A DNA stretch of 64,000 bases from NCBI GenBank assembly GCA_030549335.1, contig JAUKPH010000023.1:3243501-3307500 (forward strand). Reading direction: 5' to 3'. The notes beneath the pieces were generated by a model. The model was not told the origin of the DNA, searched no databases, and was given only the letters and a program-made list of their open reading frames with translations. The translations under genes were made by a program, and so were the position numbers. Every line of letters begins with the position of its first letter. Position 1 is the stretch's first letter. This document shows, in pieces, positions 11,883 through 24,419 of the stretch. The DNA is from Pontederia crassipes (Eukaryota; Streptophyta; Magnoliopsida; Commelinales; Pontederiaceae).

Positions 11883-12894
11883 AACTCGTAAGACGGACAT
11901 GACATGGAAGGGCTGCAAAAACCTGTAATCGTGGATATGTAACATGGAACGGCTGATTTTACCAAATTATATTTTAATATATACATATATATTAATTTGT
12001 AAAAAAGCTATATAATTCTACAATTTAGGGTTGACATGAACTTACATTTCATGGCTCACATTTAGTGCAAACTTCTAAGTTTATATTGTAATTCATAGCA
12101 ATAATATCTATAATGATAGTCTGTGGAAACAATCTTTTCTTTTTTGAGAGAGAGAGAAAGTCTATTGAAACAATCTTGAGCTTTAAATTTGTAAGGAATT
12201 AATAAAACAAATCAAATTACCATAATAGTAAAGAATAAGATATAACAATAAAGTTAAGAAGTTTTTTTTTAAAATAATAACTTAACAATATAAATTTGAA
12301 AGGAATTAATACTAAAAAGTTATCAAATTATCATAATAGAAAGATAAAAATAAGGATTGCATTTTTTTCTAAAAAGACACCAATAATACCTAACAATTAA
12401 ATGTAGAACATAAAAGTTAACAATGTTCTACTCAAAGATGAAAAAAACTTCTCATGTCCACAAGCAGGGGAGGCAACTAGGCCTCTCTGCTCACGACACC
12501 CTCCTCGTAGGAGGCCCGGCCCCTATGGCTCTGCTTGCTAATGAGCAGGGAGAGGCGGACGTCAAGGGTGAGGGGGAGGGGGAGGAGAACCCTCTGTTCT
12601 TTCTCCCTTCTACTCATTGGTAGGAAGCGCTAGAGGCTCCATCTGCTCTCGAGCAAGAAGAGGTATGCATGGAGAGGGAGGGAGGGAGGGGGAAGAGAGG
12701 GGAACCTGAAGAGAGAGTGACGATAGCAAAAGCAGAGCAGGATGGCAACAGTTGGGTGGAGACAGCGTCAATGGCAACAACAGAATAGGAGAAAAACAAA
12801 AAGGGAGAAGCAATAACGGCATGCAGCAGTGTGATGTATAGAAATAACACCCAATCATGTCCAGGTAAAAAACTATGTTTTTTTTTTAAATATG
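11152..12894. other. AT-rich intergenic stretch, copy 1
   Basis: No gene seen. It contains (TA)n at about 11850-11877, the site where copy 2 carries a 1-kb TIR element. From 12460 to 12800 it is rich in GA-purine runs; the ORFs there are low complexity and not supported. Collinear with 60943-63660. Confidence 0.5.
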
Positions 12895-15118
12895 GAAGGA
12901 TCCTATCAAGGTGAAGGCATTGCCAGGCATCGCATAGTCAGGGAAACTCCACAGCATAATGGAGTTGCAGAAGAGTTGCAGAACGAATGAACAGAATACT
13001 TCTGGAGAGAGCAAGGTGCATGCTCTCTAATGCTGACATGAATAGGACGTTCTGGGTTGAAGCTGTTAATACAGCTCGCTACTTGTTGAATCAGAGCCCG
13101 ACGACTGTAATTGATCTGAAGACTCCAATTGAAGTATGATCAGGAAATCCTACTCTAAAGGTTTCTGGTTGTCCAACATACTATCATGGGATTTGGTGCA
13201 GGAGTGAAGGTCTACAGAATTGGTCCCCTTCAGAATACAAAGTTATCCACAGCAGAGGCGTGATCTTTAATGAAGCATCAATATTTCAGTTGAAGGTGGA
13301 GGCTGAAGAGAGTGTTAGTAAACAGGTGGAGGTTGAAGTCACTCCAGTTGCGAATGATGCTGAAAAATCACATTAAGAAGCAGAATCAAAACATGAAGAA
13401 TCTGATGAGAACCTGAAGAGGAGTCAATTACTGCTAGACATCCTCGTAAAGAAGTGGGTCCTCTTAAGTGATATGACTTCGAGGACATGATTGCTTATGC
13501 ATCGTATAGCTGAAGAAGTGGAGTCCCTAGAGCCGTCCTCTTATAGGGATGCATCACATGTGCCAAATTTGAACAGTGGATCACTGCTATGGGTGAGGAG
13601 ATGAAATCTTTCACAAGAATCAAACTTGAGAGCTGGTGAAGTTGCCTAAAGACAGAAAGGTCGTTGACTGTAAATGGATCTTCAAGAAGAAAGCTGGAAT
13701 TCCAAGAGTTCAAGGCACAAGATATAAAGCACGACTAATTGCTAAAGGTTATAGTTAGAAAGAATATGTTGATTACAATGAGATATTCTCACCTGTTGTC
13801 AACAGGGTGCTGCTTGCTCTTGTAACACATCAGAGAATCTAGATCTTGAGCAACTAGATGTGAAGACTACTTTCCTCCATGGAGAACTTGAAGAAAACAT
13901 TCTTATGAGCCAGCTAGAGGATTATCCATTTCAGGAAAGGAGGATCAAGTTTGAAGACCGAAGAAATCTTTGCATGACATGAAGTAGTTTCCCAAATAAT
14001 GGTAAAGAGGTTCGACAATTTCATGATCAGTAAGAAATTCAGCCGAAGTCCCTATGATTGTTGTGTTTATCATAAGAAGGTGAAGGATGGCTCCACCATT
14101 TATCAGCTCTTATATATTGATGACATGCTCATTGTTGTCAGGAAATGTCAGACATTCAGAATATAAAGAAACTTCTAAGTGCAGAATTCAACATCTTGGT
14201 GCAGCACAGAAAATTTTGAGGATGAAAATTCTAAGGGATCGCGTACAGAGTAAATTCTTCTTATCTCAAAAAAGTAATATTCAGAAGATTTTATCCAGGT
14301 TTGGAATGTCTGGAGCGAAGCCTTTGAATACTCCATCAGCTGCAAATGTTCGTCTCTCTCTTGCTTTTGCACCAAAATCAGAAGAAGAGAAGGAGTACAT
14401 GTCTTGGGTTCCATGCGCTAGTGCAGTTGGAAGCCTAATATATGCCATGGTGTACACAAGATCGGACATTGCTCATGCAGTCAGTGTTGTCAACAGGTTC
14501 ATGAGTGATCCAGGAAAAAAGCACTGACAAGCAATGAAGCGAATCTTTCGATATCTGAAAGAACATCTGATATTGGTCTCATCTACAAAAGTGATAAAGA
14601 TTGTTTAGTTGGTAGCTCTGTCATCAGTTGGAATGCTACACTCCAACCATCACTTACATTATCTACCACAGAGGCAGAGTATATGGCACTAACAAAAGCT
14701 GCTAAGGAAGGCATCTAGTTAAAAGGCTTATTTGGAGATCTCAAATTACATTAAAAGCAAGCTATAGTGCACTATGATAGTCTAAGTGCAATATGTTTAG
14801 CTAAAGATCAAGTGCATGATGAAAGAACCAAACACATATCACTTCATCCGCATTGAGAAGAGGATCAAGGTGAAGAAGATCGGCACTGAAGACAATTCGG
14901 CTGATATGTTCACTAAGTCTGTTCATCATTACAAGTTCCAACACCGTTTAGACTTCCTTAACATCAATACTTGGTAATAGCCCCAAAGTGGGGTTGACGG
15001 TGACGTGACATGACATTGAAGTTTTGTGCTCTGAAGATTATTCAAGTCAAGATGGAGATTTGTTGATAATGTCTTGAATCTGAATCCAATTGTAGCCCTA
15101 TGTGATTCCCTTATATAG
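12895..15118 (+). mobile_element. Broken Ty1/copia retrotransposon, 5' truncated
   Basis: Fossil copia element on the plus strand. In order: the C-terminal part of integrase (from about 12940), reverse transcriptase (about 13600-14520) and RNase H (about 14540-14870), then a purine-rich tract and the first ~60 bases of a 3' LTR beginning TGTTGA near 15061, cut at 15118 by the next element. The 5' LTR, gag and protease are absent. It is heavily broken, with roughly ten or more disruptions, and looks old. The integrase part is shared with copy 2 (63660-64000), so insertion predates the duplication. A Tork/Tnt1-type lineage is possible but not certain. Confidence 0.85.
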
Positions 15119-18100
15119 TTAGACGCGTCAGCAGATTTGGCTACTAAACGAGCTTTATAACGATCAACTGTCCCATCAGGAAGATACTTTAGGATGAATA
15201 CCCATCGACAACCAACTATTGTTGCATCAGTTGGGAGGTCTACAAGTTCCCAAGTCTCTCTAGATTGCAGAGCAGACATCTCCTCATCCATAGCAGTTTT
15301 CTAGCACAAATGGTGGAATGCCTAGGAATGGTTGCGGAGAATAAAATAACTATCAAGAGAAGCTGAAAAAACTTTGGCAGCAAGAGACAAGTGATCAAAA
15401 GTCATAAAATTAGATAGAGGATATTTCACACAAGACCTAGTGCCCTTGCGATGTGCAATAGGAACATCTAAATCATGAGTTACCTGAGGAGGATCCCCTT
15501 CCGACAAGTCAGGACTGTTTAGAGGATTACGTGATGGAATCGTTGAGAGTGATTCATCATCAAGGTCAGATGGAGGTTGTGGAGGTTGATGTGTATGTCG
15601 GCGGCTATAAACTTTCAGGGGCGATACAGACGATGGAGGAGGAGACTGTGGCTGTTGTGGCGGTAGATCCAGTGACGGGTCAGGAATTGGAATTAGATGA
15701 CTCTCGTGATTATCCGTAGGGTCCGAAAAGTAAGGTGTACCTTCGAAAAAGGTAACAGCACTAACATAGGACTTGCGAGAAGTAGGATCATAGCACCTGT
15801 AACCTTTTTGAGTTCGCGAGTATCCCAAAAAGATGCACTTGATTGCTCTAGGAGCTAACTTATTAGTGTGAAAGAGGTGAACAAAACATTGACATCCGAA
15901 AACACGATGAGGGACAGAAAACAAAGACTTTCCTGTGAAAAGGAGATGGAATGGAATTTGTCCATTGAGAACCGATGATGAAACTCGATTAATGAGATAA
16001 CTTACTGTGAGAACGGCATCTGGCCAATAGGTGGAGGGTACTTTCATATGGAAGAGGAGGTGCAAGCAACATCCAGCAAGTGGCGAAGTTTTCGTTCGAC
16101 AACGTCATTTTGCTGAGATGTCTTTACACAGGAAGTTTGATGAATTACACCAAAAGATTTAAAAAATGATGAAAGATCAAAATTTGCAAACTCAAGTCCA
16201 TTATCGTTATGAAAGATTTTAATAGAGGTAGAGAACTAGGTTTTTATTTCTGTAAAAAATTCTCACATAATTCGAGGAGTTTCTATCTTATTTTGTAACA
16301 TATAAACCCAAGTGACTCTAGAAAAATCATCTACTAAAACCAAGAAATATTTGAAATTCCTATTGTTGGAAACTCGACAAGGACCCCACAAATCAGCATG
16401 CACTAGTGAAAATGGACTTTTCTCTCGTTTGTCAAGACGAGGTGGAAAAACAGTACGATGATGCTTTCCTATTTGACAAGCCTCACACTCAAGAACCTCA
16501 ATATTTGAAATGTTAGAAAATTGTCAATGAAGAACAGTCAAACTGGGATGACCTAGGCGGCTATGGAGTTGTAGGGAAATGCTGGTAGTGTAGGCTGTGG
16601 GATTTTTGGTAGATGGCTAGAGATAATAGAGTCCATCACATTTAAATCCTCCACCAATCTACCTCATTGTTTGGAGATTCTGTAGAATGAAAAAAGAGTC
16701 ATAAAAAAGTGCTCGACATTTTAAGAACTTTGTTAGCTGGCTGATCGAAAGAAGGCTTAGAGCAAACTTTGGAGCATACATAACATTATTAAGGGAGAGG
16801 TCACGATTGACAAAAATTGTGCCAAGTCCAATGACCGGAGAGAAAGAACCATCAGCAACTTTGATATTAAGAGGATTCGATAAAGATTTAAGGGATGAGA
16901 AGAAAGAGGCATCACCTGTTATGTGTGAGGAGGCACCCGGCAATTCAATCAGATTGAGAACTAGTAGAGAGAGCAAGAGTACCTGAATGATGCATTACAA
17001 CAGCACCAGTTGACGAAGATGCAAATTCAGTGATAGACAGAGGACGAAGGTGATCATATTCTTCTTTTGATATTAGAATATCCGACTCATTAGTAGTGGC
17101 AGCATGAACCTTTGGATGATCAGCAGGATATCCAAATATTTCCCAGCAACGGTCAGAGGGATGATTGGGTCGATGATAGTGGTCACAAGAGTCGTTCCCT
17201 CGTCCACGTCCACGACCTTTGCCTTTGTTAGGGAAAAATCCTCTTCCTCTTCCACGTGTAGCAAGTGTAGATCCATCTGTATAAGGAGAGAAATCATCGA
17301 TACGTGAGAGTCGAGCATAGATTCCTTTAGGGGTTAGAATAGTTTCCTGTGTCATCAACTGATCCTTGACTGATTTATATTTAGGACCAAGACCAGAGAG
17401 AAACTGAACGGATCTAATTTGATCACGTTGTTCAGTCAATACTTTGATATCTGCAGAGAGAGACTGATAGATATCTTGCTCATTCTAGAGGTTAGTTAAT
17501 GTCGCAAAATAATTTGCTAATGGCTGATCATTTTTCTTGCATGATTGGATTTCTTCAAGAACCTTGTAAAGGCGAGATATATTGCTTTTATGAGAGTGAA
17601 GTTTTTGAAGTACCTCCCACATAGTCTTGGCTGACTTATAAACCATGACCTGTTTGGCAACAGATTTGGTCATCCTATTGAGCATGGCAGAGGCGACCGA
17701 ATCATTGTCAGCATCCCAATGTTCTGTACGTTCTTCAGATTTAGTAATGATATGCTTCTTCCTGTGGGACCCTACGTAACGCTCAAATGCCGTGGACCAG
17801 AGAAGATAATTGGTACCATCAAGTTTGATATTAATACCCAGTAGAGTGCTGAGGATGGATTTAACACCAGAGTTGCTAGATGAAGCTTTCTGATCGGCCA
17901 TGATTGAGCACGACGGATTCCACGAAGAAAAAGATCAAGCGTCGATCTTGAGAACTATGAATCTAGGTCGGAATTGACCTGACATCCATCTAGATTGAGG
18001 AGAGAAGAAGACTGAGGAGGAAAGGGAGAAGAATAACAATCAGATCAATACCATATTGAGAAACATGTTCTCTTATTATTGACCAAGCACTAGTGCCACC

Positions 18101-18292
18101 TATTTATAATCAAGGTAGACCATACAAGAAGGGAGAATATTACTTCAGAAAATCAAGATATTATTTCAAAATATCTGAGATACTATCCCAAGAAATCTGG
18201 AATACTAATCCTAACTAATACTAATCCTAACTAATATTACAAAGATATGCGAAGATATGAAAAAATATGAAGAGATATGCAAATCATATCTC
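15119..18292 (-). mobile_element. Broken Ty1/copia retrotransposon, 3' truncated
   Basis: Fossil copia element on the minus strand. A probable 5' LTR occupies about 18035-18292 (starts TG, with a TATA-like stretch near 18100). Gag runs from 17901 down, with a basic glycine/arginine-rich tail and a CCHC-type knuckle near 17165-17230. Protease (about 16650-16980), integrase (to about 15320) and the beginning of reverse transcriptase (to about 15120) follow. The remainder of the polymerase, RNase H and the 3' LTR are missing. There are several breaks, fewer than in the neighbouring plus-strand element, suggesting a younger age. Its 5' LTR abuts the first unit of the 1.9-kb tandem array. Confidence 0.88.
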
Positions 18293-19375
18293 AATAGAGA
18301 CAAGCTTTAGCATGCAGATTTAAATTGGCTTGCCTTGAACATTAGTAAATCAGGTAGCAATGTAGCAACATGGCAAAAAGCCAACTCTTTCTGTTTTACC
18401 AGAAATGGTTTTAGCTAGCAACCTTGTGAAAGAAATGGTTTTATCAGTTAACTCCTGACAAAAGAAAGAACGCATGATAGTAACCCAATACATATATTAA
18501 ACCAATGGATCCTAAACAGTAAAATAAATAAACCACAATGCATCAAGTTCTTTTGCATTTGAATATTGTTTTGCCCGTGTATATTCCAGACTTCCAGTGC
18601 ACTTCAACATAGACAACGAAAGTTAGACAAGCTCATGAATGAGGCAGAAGGAACCTCCTGACATAGGTGATTTTTAAGAATTTACAGAAAGAAATAGAGC
18701 AAGTTTCTAATACTCTTTTTTCCATACAAGGTCAACAACCCATTATGTAGAGCGAATCCGTTGTTGAAAAGAAAGCAGGATAGATAAAACCAAGGGTTAT
18801 TTCCTCTAACCTCCCCTGAACTATTGTGAAATACCACATCTAACTCCAAACTAGGAACTTCATTTTTTGGGTACCTAAACTATCGCGACTTTTCCAGTTT
18901 GATCCTTCCGTTCAATTCCGTAAAGTTTTCTGTTAATTTCAAAATTTTTGGACCATCGTACCCCTGCCCTAGACGACTTATATCCGTAAACTTACTTGGC
19001 TTCTATAGTAGGTAAAATATCGTGGTGTTTTTGAAGATGGGACTTTAGGGCTCCGACGATCTCTGCGATTCTTTGCCATCGTTCATCTTCGGCGTCCATC
19101 TCCGGCGTCCATCTTCGGCGTTCTTCTCCGGCCGAACACATGAGAAGTTTGTTTTCTGCTCTGGCATTTTTCTTGTACTCTGAAAATTCTCTAGCGTTTT
19201 GGTGAAATCTGTGGAGTCCGATTCGCAGCTTTCACGTTCTTTTCCGTGGATGTGCATTGGTATGTTGAAAGTATTACTCTTTTTTTGCCAATTTATTAGG
19301 GTTTCTTACACTTTGAATGTGTTTCCTATTGTCATAATTTTTCATTTCTTATTTGCACAGTAATAAACTGAAGAC

Positions 19376-19858
19376 ATGATTTCATCTGGATCAAATACAA
19401 AAAATACAAGTGACAGTAGTCATGTAGATGAAGATGAAGTAAAGTTTCACTGCGGTATCAACTCCCGAGCAAAGTATTCTTTTACTAAGGACAATCCTGA
19501 TTGACGATTCATCGGTTGTCACAATTACAAAGGGCAAAGTTCTGAATGCGGATTTTTCAAGTGGGGTGATCCACCGACCTTTCCGAGGGGCATGGTTTGG
19601 AGTAGTAGGGTTCTAGACAGAATATCGAAGCTTAAGGAAGAAAATGACGCAGTGAAAAGATGAATTATTGGACTACATAATGAACTTGAAGAAAATCAAA
19701 GGGGTCTCAAAATGTCGAATGATTTGTTGAGGACTACTTTGGTGGAAACAAGGGGCTTTGAAAGAAAATTGAAGAAACAAAGATGTTGCATTGTATTGTT
19801 GATCGTTATTGTAAATATAATTGCTAGGGGATGGCTCGTATGTTTCATGTCGATCTAA
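19376..19858 (+). pseudogene. GRF zinc-finger protein with C-terminal membrane segment, MULE passenger
   Basis: The frame from ATG 19376 to TAA 19858 (161 codons) stays in phase, with two internal stops: TGA 19502-19504 and TGA 19661-19663. About residues 24-65 form a GRF-type zinc finger: HCGINSRAKYSFTKDNP, then RFIGCHNYK, then CGFFKWGDPP, with the Cys/His ligands present. Residues ~75-130 are charged and helix-prone (RISKLKEENDAVK, IIGLHNELEEN), likely coiled coil. The end is a hydrophobic segment, CCIVLLIVIVNIIARG, that could be a tail anchor. GRF fingers bind single-stranded nucleic acid in other proteins; its role in a MULE is unknown. It points away from the transposase. The phase conservation apart from the stops suggests recent loss. 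Confidence 0.72.
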
Positions 19859-20354
19859 TGTAATGTACTAACTTGGAATCTATTTTCTTTAGTCCCATAT
19901 GTAATGTACTTTGAATGTTATCGAATGCTATGCCATTTTTTAAGGATATGTATTTTGAATGTGTGTTACATTCATCATATGACAATTCGAATTACATTTC
20001 ATATGAAAATGTATTTTGAATCCATTTGTTTGATCCTGCAAGTTACATTCATATATGTCAATGCAAGTTACATTCAACATATGTAATGCGATGACATTGT
20101 AATGAATAAAGTGACACAAAAATGGTAGGAACAAAAAAATGATAGAATCACTTTCATAACATGACATTGTAACACAACAGGTAGGAGTAGCTGAACGACA
20201 ATCCAAAATATAAATCCACCACACATGCTCTTTGCATGGTTACATAACAAGTACTCCTACTACATATGCCATACACATTGGCAATCGCATTGTATGATTA
20301 CAAAATAGTTTTCACATTAGACACTAAAGACATTTCCATACACATTGGCAATCC

Positions 20355-23177
20355 TCAAATATTAGCAGTTGTAGAAGTCTGGCTAAAAATGACATTGCCA
20401 TACACATTGGCATTCCTCAATATTTCAGTGGACACTTGGCTCACACCTCCTGCAGCAGCTTCTCTTTTAACTTCAGTTGTTCGACAGGAAGATGCCTGCA
20501 ATGTGAAATAAGTCAGTGAACAAAGCATTTATGTAGTTGCAATGTGATATAAGTCAGTGAACAGAAATATTACCTGGGTATCAGTATTAAAAGCATCATC
20601 CCTTTTTCTCTTGCCTTTTCCACTTGTGCTTGCATCCTAACAATAGCACATTAGAAGCATCAGTAGAAAAAGTTTGAATAACTCAAAGAACTAATCAGTA
20701 ATAACACCTTTCTTGATTGACTACTTTCCTTAGCCCTTCCACAAGTTCTAATATTGTGGCCCTTCTCCCCATAATTCCTATAACTCAAATTTTGAAGTGA
20801 CCTCTTCACTACTCCTGTGGTCCTCCTAGGTTCATCTGGACCTCTTTTCCTCAACTTCTTGAGTCGACCTGGTCTTTTTAAGATAATAGGAGGCTGCAAT
20901 TCCTCCTGTTCAATGTGATCCCATTGCTTCTCATCTGGAACAGGATGTATGATATTCGAATATGTCACCTTATACTTCTCAACAAAGTAACATGGATGCA
21001 CAAATTCTTCACACTTTCTCCTATCAGCAATAAGGCATGCACATGCATGTTCACATGGAATACCTGTGACATCCCATTTTCTACTAGAACAGGTTTTCAA
21101 ACCAATGTGCACAATATAGTGCCCTCTACCACCTATTACTTCAAACTGCCCATCACCAGCAATTAACACCTCATGTCGTATTCCTAACTTCTTGTTCATA
21201 TCAAGCAGCTTCAAAATTTTTGGACATATCAGAGTATTGAGAGTCTTGGCCCATTCTTTCTTCTCATTATGCCTTGTCAACAGTTGTCATCGTATAGTTT
21301 CTAACAACGAGAGTATAGGTTTTTCACGTGCTTCCTTCACGTATTGATTAAATGACTCAGAAATATTATTGGATATCAAATCACATTTTGAACTACTAGC
21401 AAAATGTGATCTAAACCAATTCTCAGCTGACTCCTTCACAAGGTAATCGTGAACTTCAGAATCTAGAGTTCTTATATTGGCCATTGCTTCTTTCCAATCC
21501 TCTTTAGTGTATGCTCCAGCATCTCGCCACAGCCACATCTCCAATTTTTTGCCCTTGAATTTTGTCTTGAAGTTAGCACACAAGTGTCTCACACAAACTC
21601 TATGTTCTGCATGAGGCATTAACTTGGCAAATGTTTGTAGAAGTCCCTGTGCATGAACATTAAATTTGAAGTTAAATTTGGAATAAGTTGTAATCTATAA
21701 GTGAACTATACAATTCATATCTTTTGTCAATCTGAGATAAAAACGGATCCCTTTTCTTCATGAGTTCCAATTGCCTCAATTAGATGCTCAAGAAACCATG
21801 TCCAAGATTCTCTACACTCAGCTTCTACCACTGCAATAGCTATATGAAACATTTGATCATTCCCATCTCTTGAGACAGCACTCATCAAATGACCAACAAA
21901 TGTTCCTTTAAGATGGCAAGCATCTAAACTAATAACTGGTCAGCAACCACCCACAAATCCTTTAATTTGAGCAGCAAAGCTAACAATCACCCTTTGAAAA
22001 TGTGGAGAATATTCTGGAGAAGTTCTAAACACACCAATCCTTGCCATGCTTCCAGGATTGTGTTTAACTACTTGTGCACAGTAGTCTCTAATTCTTTTAA
22101 ATTGTTGCTGATGATTTCCTTGTATCATTTCTACTGCCTTGTGTCTTGCTCTATACATTTGCATGTTTGTCATAAGCAACGGTTCTTCTTTTCTGATTGT
22201 TCTTCTCATAGAATTAACCTTCCATGAAGGGTCATCCATCAACCTATCTAAATATTGCTTAGCAACCCAAGTAGAATTGGCACTCCCAACACTGTACCTT
22301 CTTGGATGTAATACATGTTTTTTAAGACTCTTTATCTGAAATGTTGTGATTCTATGTAATAAAGAGGCATGAATTCTCCAAGGGCATTCATCTTCAGCAC
22401 AAATAGTTGTAACTCTACATTTTTCATTTTTCTTGTAAAAATATTCATAACTCATTTTCCTACTATTAGCCTTGAGTGCTTCTCTGGAGGTTTTTACATT
22501 TGTAAATAACATACCCAACTTCAATATGGGATTTGCCATATCAGTTGCTTCATTGAAGATGGGGAATGACTGACCATTTTCTTCAAATACATCTCCGTAG
22601 TTCTCATTGTCCTCATTGTCCTCATCATCTATCACATAAGCTTGCTCCATGTTCTCAGCTCTATTAGGACTTTCATCTCGATCATCACAATTAGTATAAT
22701 TTCTCTGTCGGAAGAATTTCGACCAACACCAATACCAGGATTTGCTTCAGATTCTCTAACACTAATATCAGGATCAGCTATCTTGGGCAATTCATCGTGT
22801 TGAGGTACACTTTGTTGTTGATTTTTTGCAAATTTCTCAAAACAAGTTGAGGAAATGTCACTTTGTAGTGGTAGAACATCAAGATCAGACTCAACATATA
22901 TTGGAATTGTTTTTCTACTAACACCACAAGTTGCAAATAAGTTCAGTACATCATTGTCAGTTTTAATTTGAATCCAATTGTCATAGTTTGGTTTACTGTG
23001 ATACATGCAGACATTTGTCGGTAAATCAAGAGTTCTTAGTAGGTCAAGAATCTCAAAGTAGGACATCAAATTTGGATCTACGTCATCAAACCATGCAACT
23101 TTTCCACTTATTTAAGAAGTTTTCGAGTCGTGAATAAAATGTCCACCATACTGCATCTCTATCGTGTAATATTTCAT
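20355..23177 (-). pseudogene. MuDR-type MULE transposase
   Basis: The proposed start is ATG at 23177 (MKYYTIEMQYGGHF), followed by VAWFDDVDPNLMSYFEI, the usual N-terminal MuDR region. Then come a DNA-binding WRKY/FLYWCH-like block (CRVTTICAEDECPWRIHA ... LKKHVLHPR) and a DDE catalytic block (SLDACHLKGTFVGHLMSAV, then FISDRQK). A SWIM zinc finger (CSSRKWDVTGIPCEHACACL) and a C-terminal zinc knuckle follow. The knuckle reads YRNYGEKGHNIRTC: both first cysteines are tyrosine. Breaks include TAA 23112-23114, a frameshift near 22650, a TGA just before PVISLDACH near 21937, and another frame change near 21285. Small 3' exons appear at 20579-20637 and 20355-20497. The enzyme would cut and paste the element; this copy is dead. 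Confidence 0.85.
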
Positions 23178-23942
23178 GTGTACTCTGCAACTGCATTAAA
23201 ATAGAACCCTAAAAATTTAAGGGGAGGTCTAAGAATAGAACCCTACAAAATTGCAGGAATCATAAACAATCGTAGAAACCCTAAAAAACGAGTTTGTGTG
23301 CTTCGATTGCAGTAAAGAAAAAATCAAAGATGCACGTGTAGTGGGGGACCATAGCATAGTAAACTATTTATGTGTTGAGTAAAGCGGAGTGGGGGACCAT
23401 AGAACAAGAATGTACATGTCGAAAGGGGTACCATATGGTTCAAAAATGTACATTGAGAAAGTAAAAACACTAAAGATGTTAGAACAACACCTTCAGGAAT
23501 CGCGAAGTTAGGTCAACTCCAGAAAATCAACTTCTCGGAGGAATCGACTATTGTAGGACAAAGTGGTCGGCCAGAGAAGAATACCAAAGATGGACGCCGG
23601 AGGTGAACGCCGGAGATGAATGCCTGAAATTAATGCCGCAGAAGAACCGCATAGATCGCCGGAGCCCTAGGATCCCGTCATCGGACATAGCACGAAATTT
23701 TACCTACTAAAGAAGCCAAGTAAGTTTACGAATATAAGTCGTCTAGGGCAAGGGTACGATGGTCCAAAAAATTTGAAATTAACAAAAAACTTCACGGAAT
23801 TGAACGGAAGGACCAAACTGGAAAAGTCGCGATAATTTAGGTACCCAAAAAATGAAGTTCGTAGTTTGAGGTTAGATGTGGTATTTCGCGATAGTTCAGA
23901 AGAAGTTAGAGGAAATAATCCAAACCAAATTGGGGACTTTAA

Positions 23943-24012
23943 GAAATGAATCCGAGAATACTAGCTCCCGTGACATGGACTTGGATGTGCTATCCACCTG
24001 AGCCAACCAATT
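23943..24012 (-). other. tRNA-like / SINE-head patch in the tandem unit
   Basis: On the minus strand each full unit has ggctcaggtggatagcac (box-A-like TGGCTCAGGTGG) and, about 40 bases on, ctcggattcgtttc (box-B-like but with an extra base). This resembles the D and T arms of a tRNA or the head of a tRNA-derived SINE. Full versions are at 23943-24012, 27834-27895 and 35495-35555. Units 3 and 5 (near 29790 and 33660) lack ~25 bases of it, and unit 4 is cut at 30704. No complete cloverleaf can be drawn, so I do not call a tRNA gene. Confidence 0.3.
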
Positions 24013-24419
24013 TGGTTTGGTAATGATCTTTAAAAGAGAGAAGGTTGCATTTTATCAAGTTTGCAAGGAAAATGTTTGATGACCAACTTAATTACAATAT
24101 AAGGAGTTCACTGAACTACATTTCTCTAAATTAAAAACTCGGTTTTTTAATAAGAAGAGGAGAACTACCAGATTTGTAGGCATTACAGTTTTATTAAAAA
24201 CTCGTTCAGTTTCCTTTATGCATTGATGGGATATAGACATCATTGAAGTCTGATGTTCATACCTCCAATTTGGTGGAAAATTATGTGCAGAGACTTCAAA
24301 TAGGTATATTCCATGTGTTAACACCATGTTTAACAACTAGCAGGCAGGTTTGGATATCTAGTATAATTTGAACATATTTATATAAAAACTTATTAAGGAG
24401 GTAAAGTTATTTAAAAGCC

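Larger units (their letters stand above)
1..13252 (+). repeat. Segmental duplication, copy 1 (direct)
   Basis: The sequence from base 1 runs collinearly with 47606-64000, with only a few mismatches per hundred bases by eye. Position 1 pairs with 47606, the L1 start 3895 with 52297, the L1 end 9136 with 59990, and 13252 with 64000. The match continues past both window edges, so the true length is unknown. Differences are mostly discrete insertions and deletions: a short RTE-derived element and a CACTA remnant are present only here. The 47.6-kb spacing would fit a tandem duplication of a block of about that size, but this is inference. Confidence 0.93.
18794..23921 (-). mobile_element. Mutator-like element (MULE), 5.1 kb, long TIRs
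   Basis: Terminal inverted repeats of about 345 bp (18794-19137 and 23563-23921), starting gg-ttatttcctctaac, bound a 5128-bp element. A 7-bp exact direct repeat, aaaccaa, abuts both ends (18787-18793 and 23922-23928); Mutator elements usually give 8-11 bp, and longer matches here are imperfect. It carries a MuDR-type transposase on the minus strand and a small GRF zinc-finger gene on the plus strand. It is inserted in the tandem array at a point where other units read cctaaccaaattgggg. Both genes have stops, so it is defective, although the TIRs are well matched. Confidence 0.92.

Noticed and set aside
12423-12858. ORFs near the purine-rich region before the copia fossil (also 63178-63699)
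   Set aside because: Present in both copies but low complexity and not conserved as protein; no recognisable motif.
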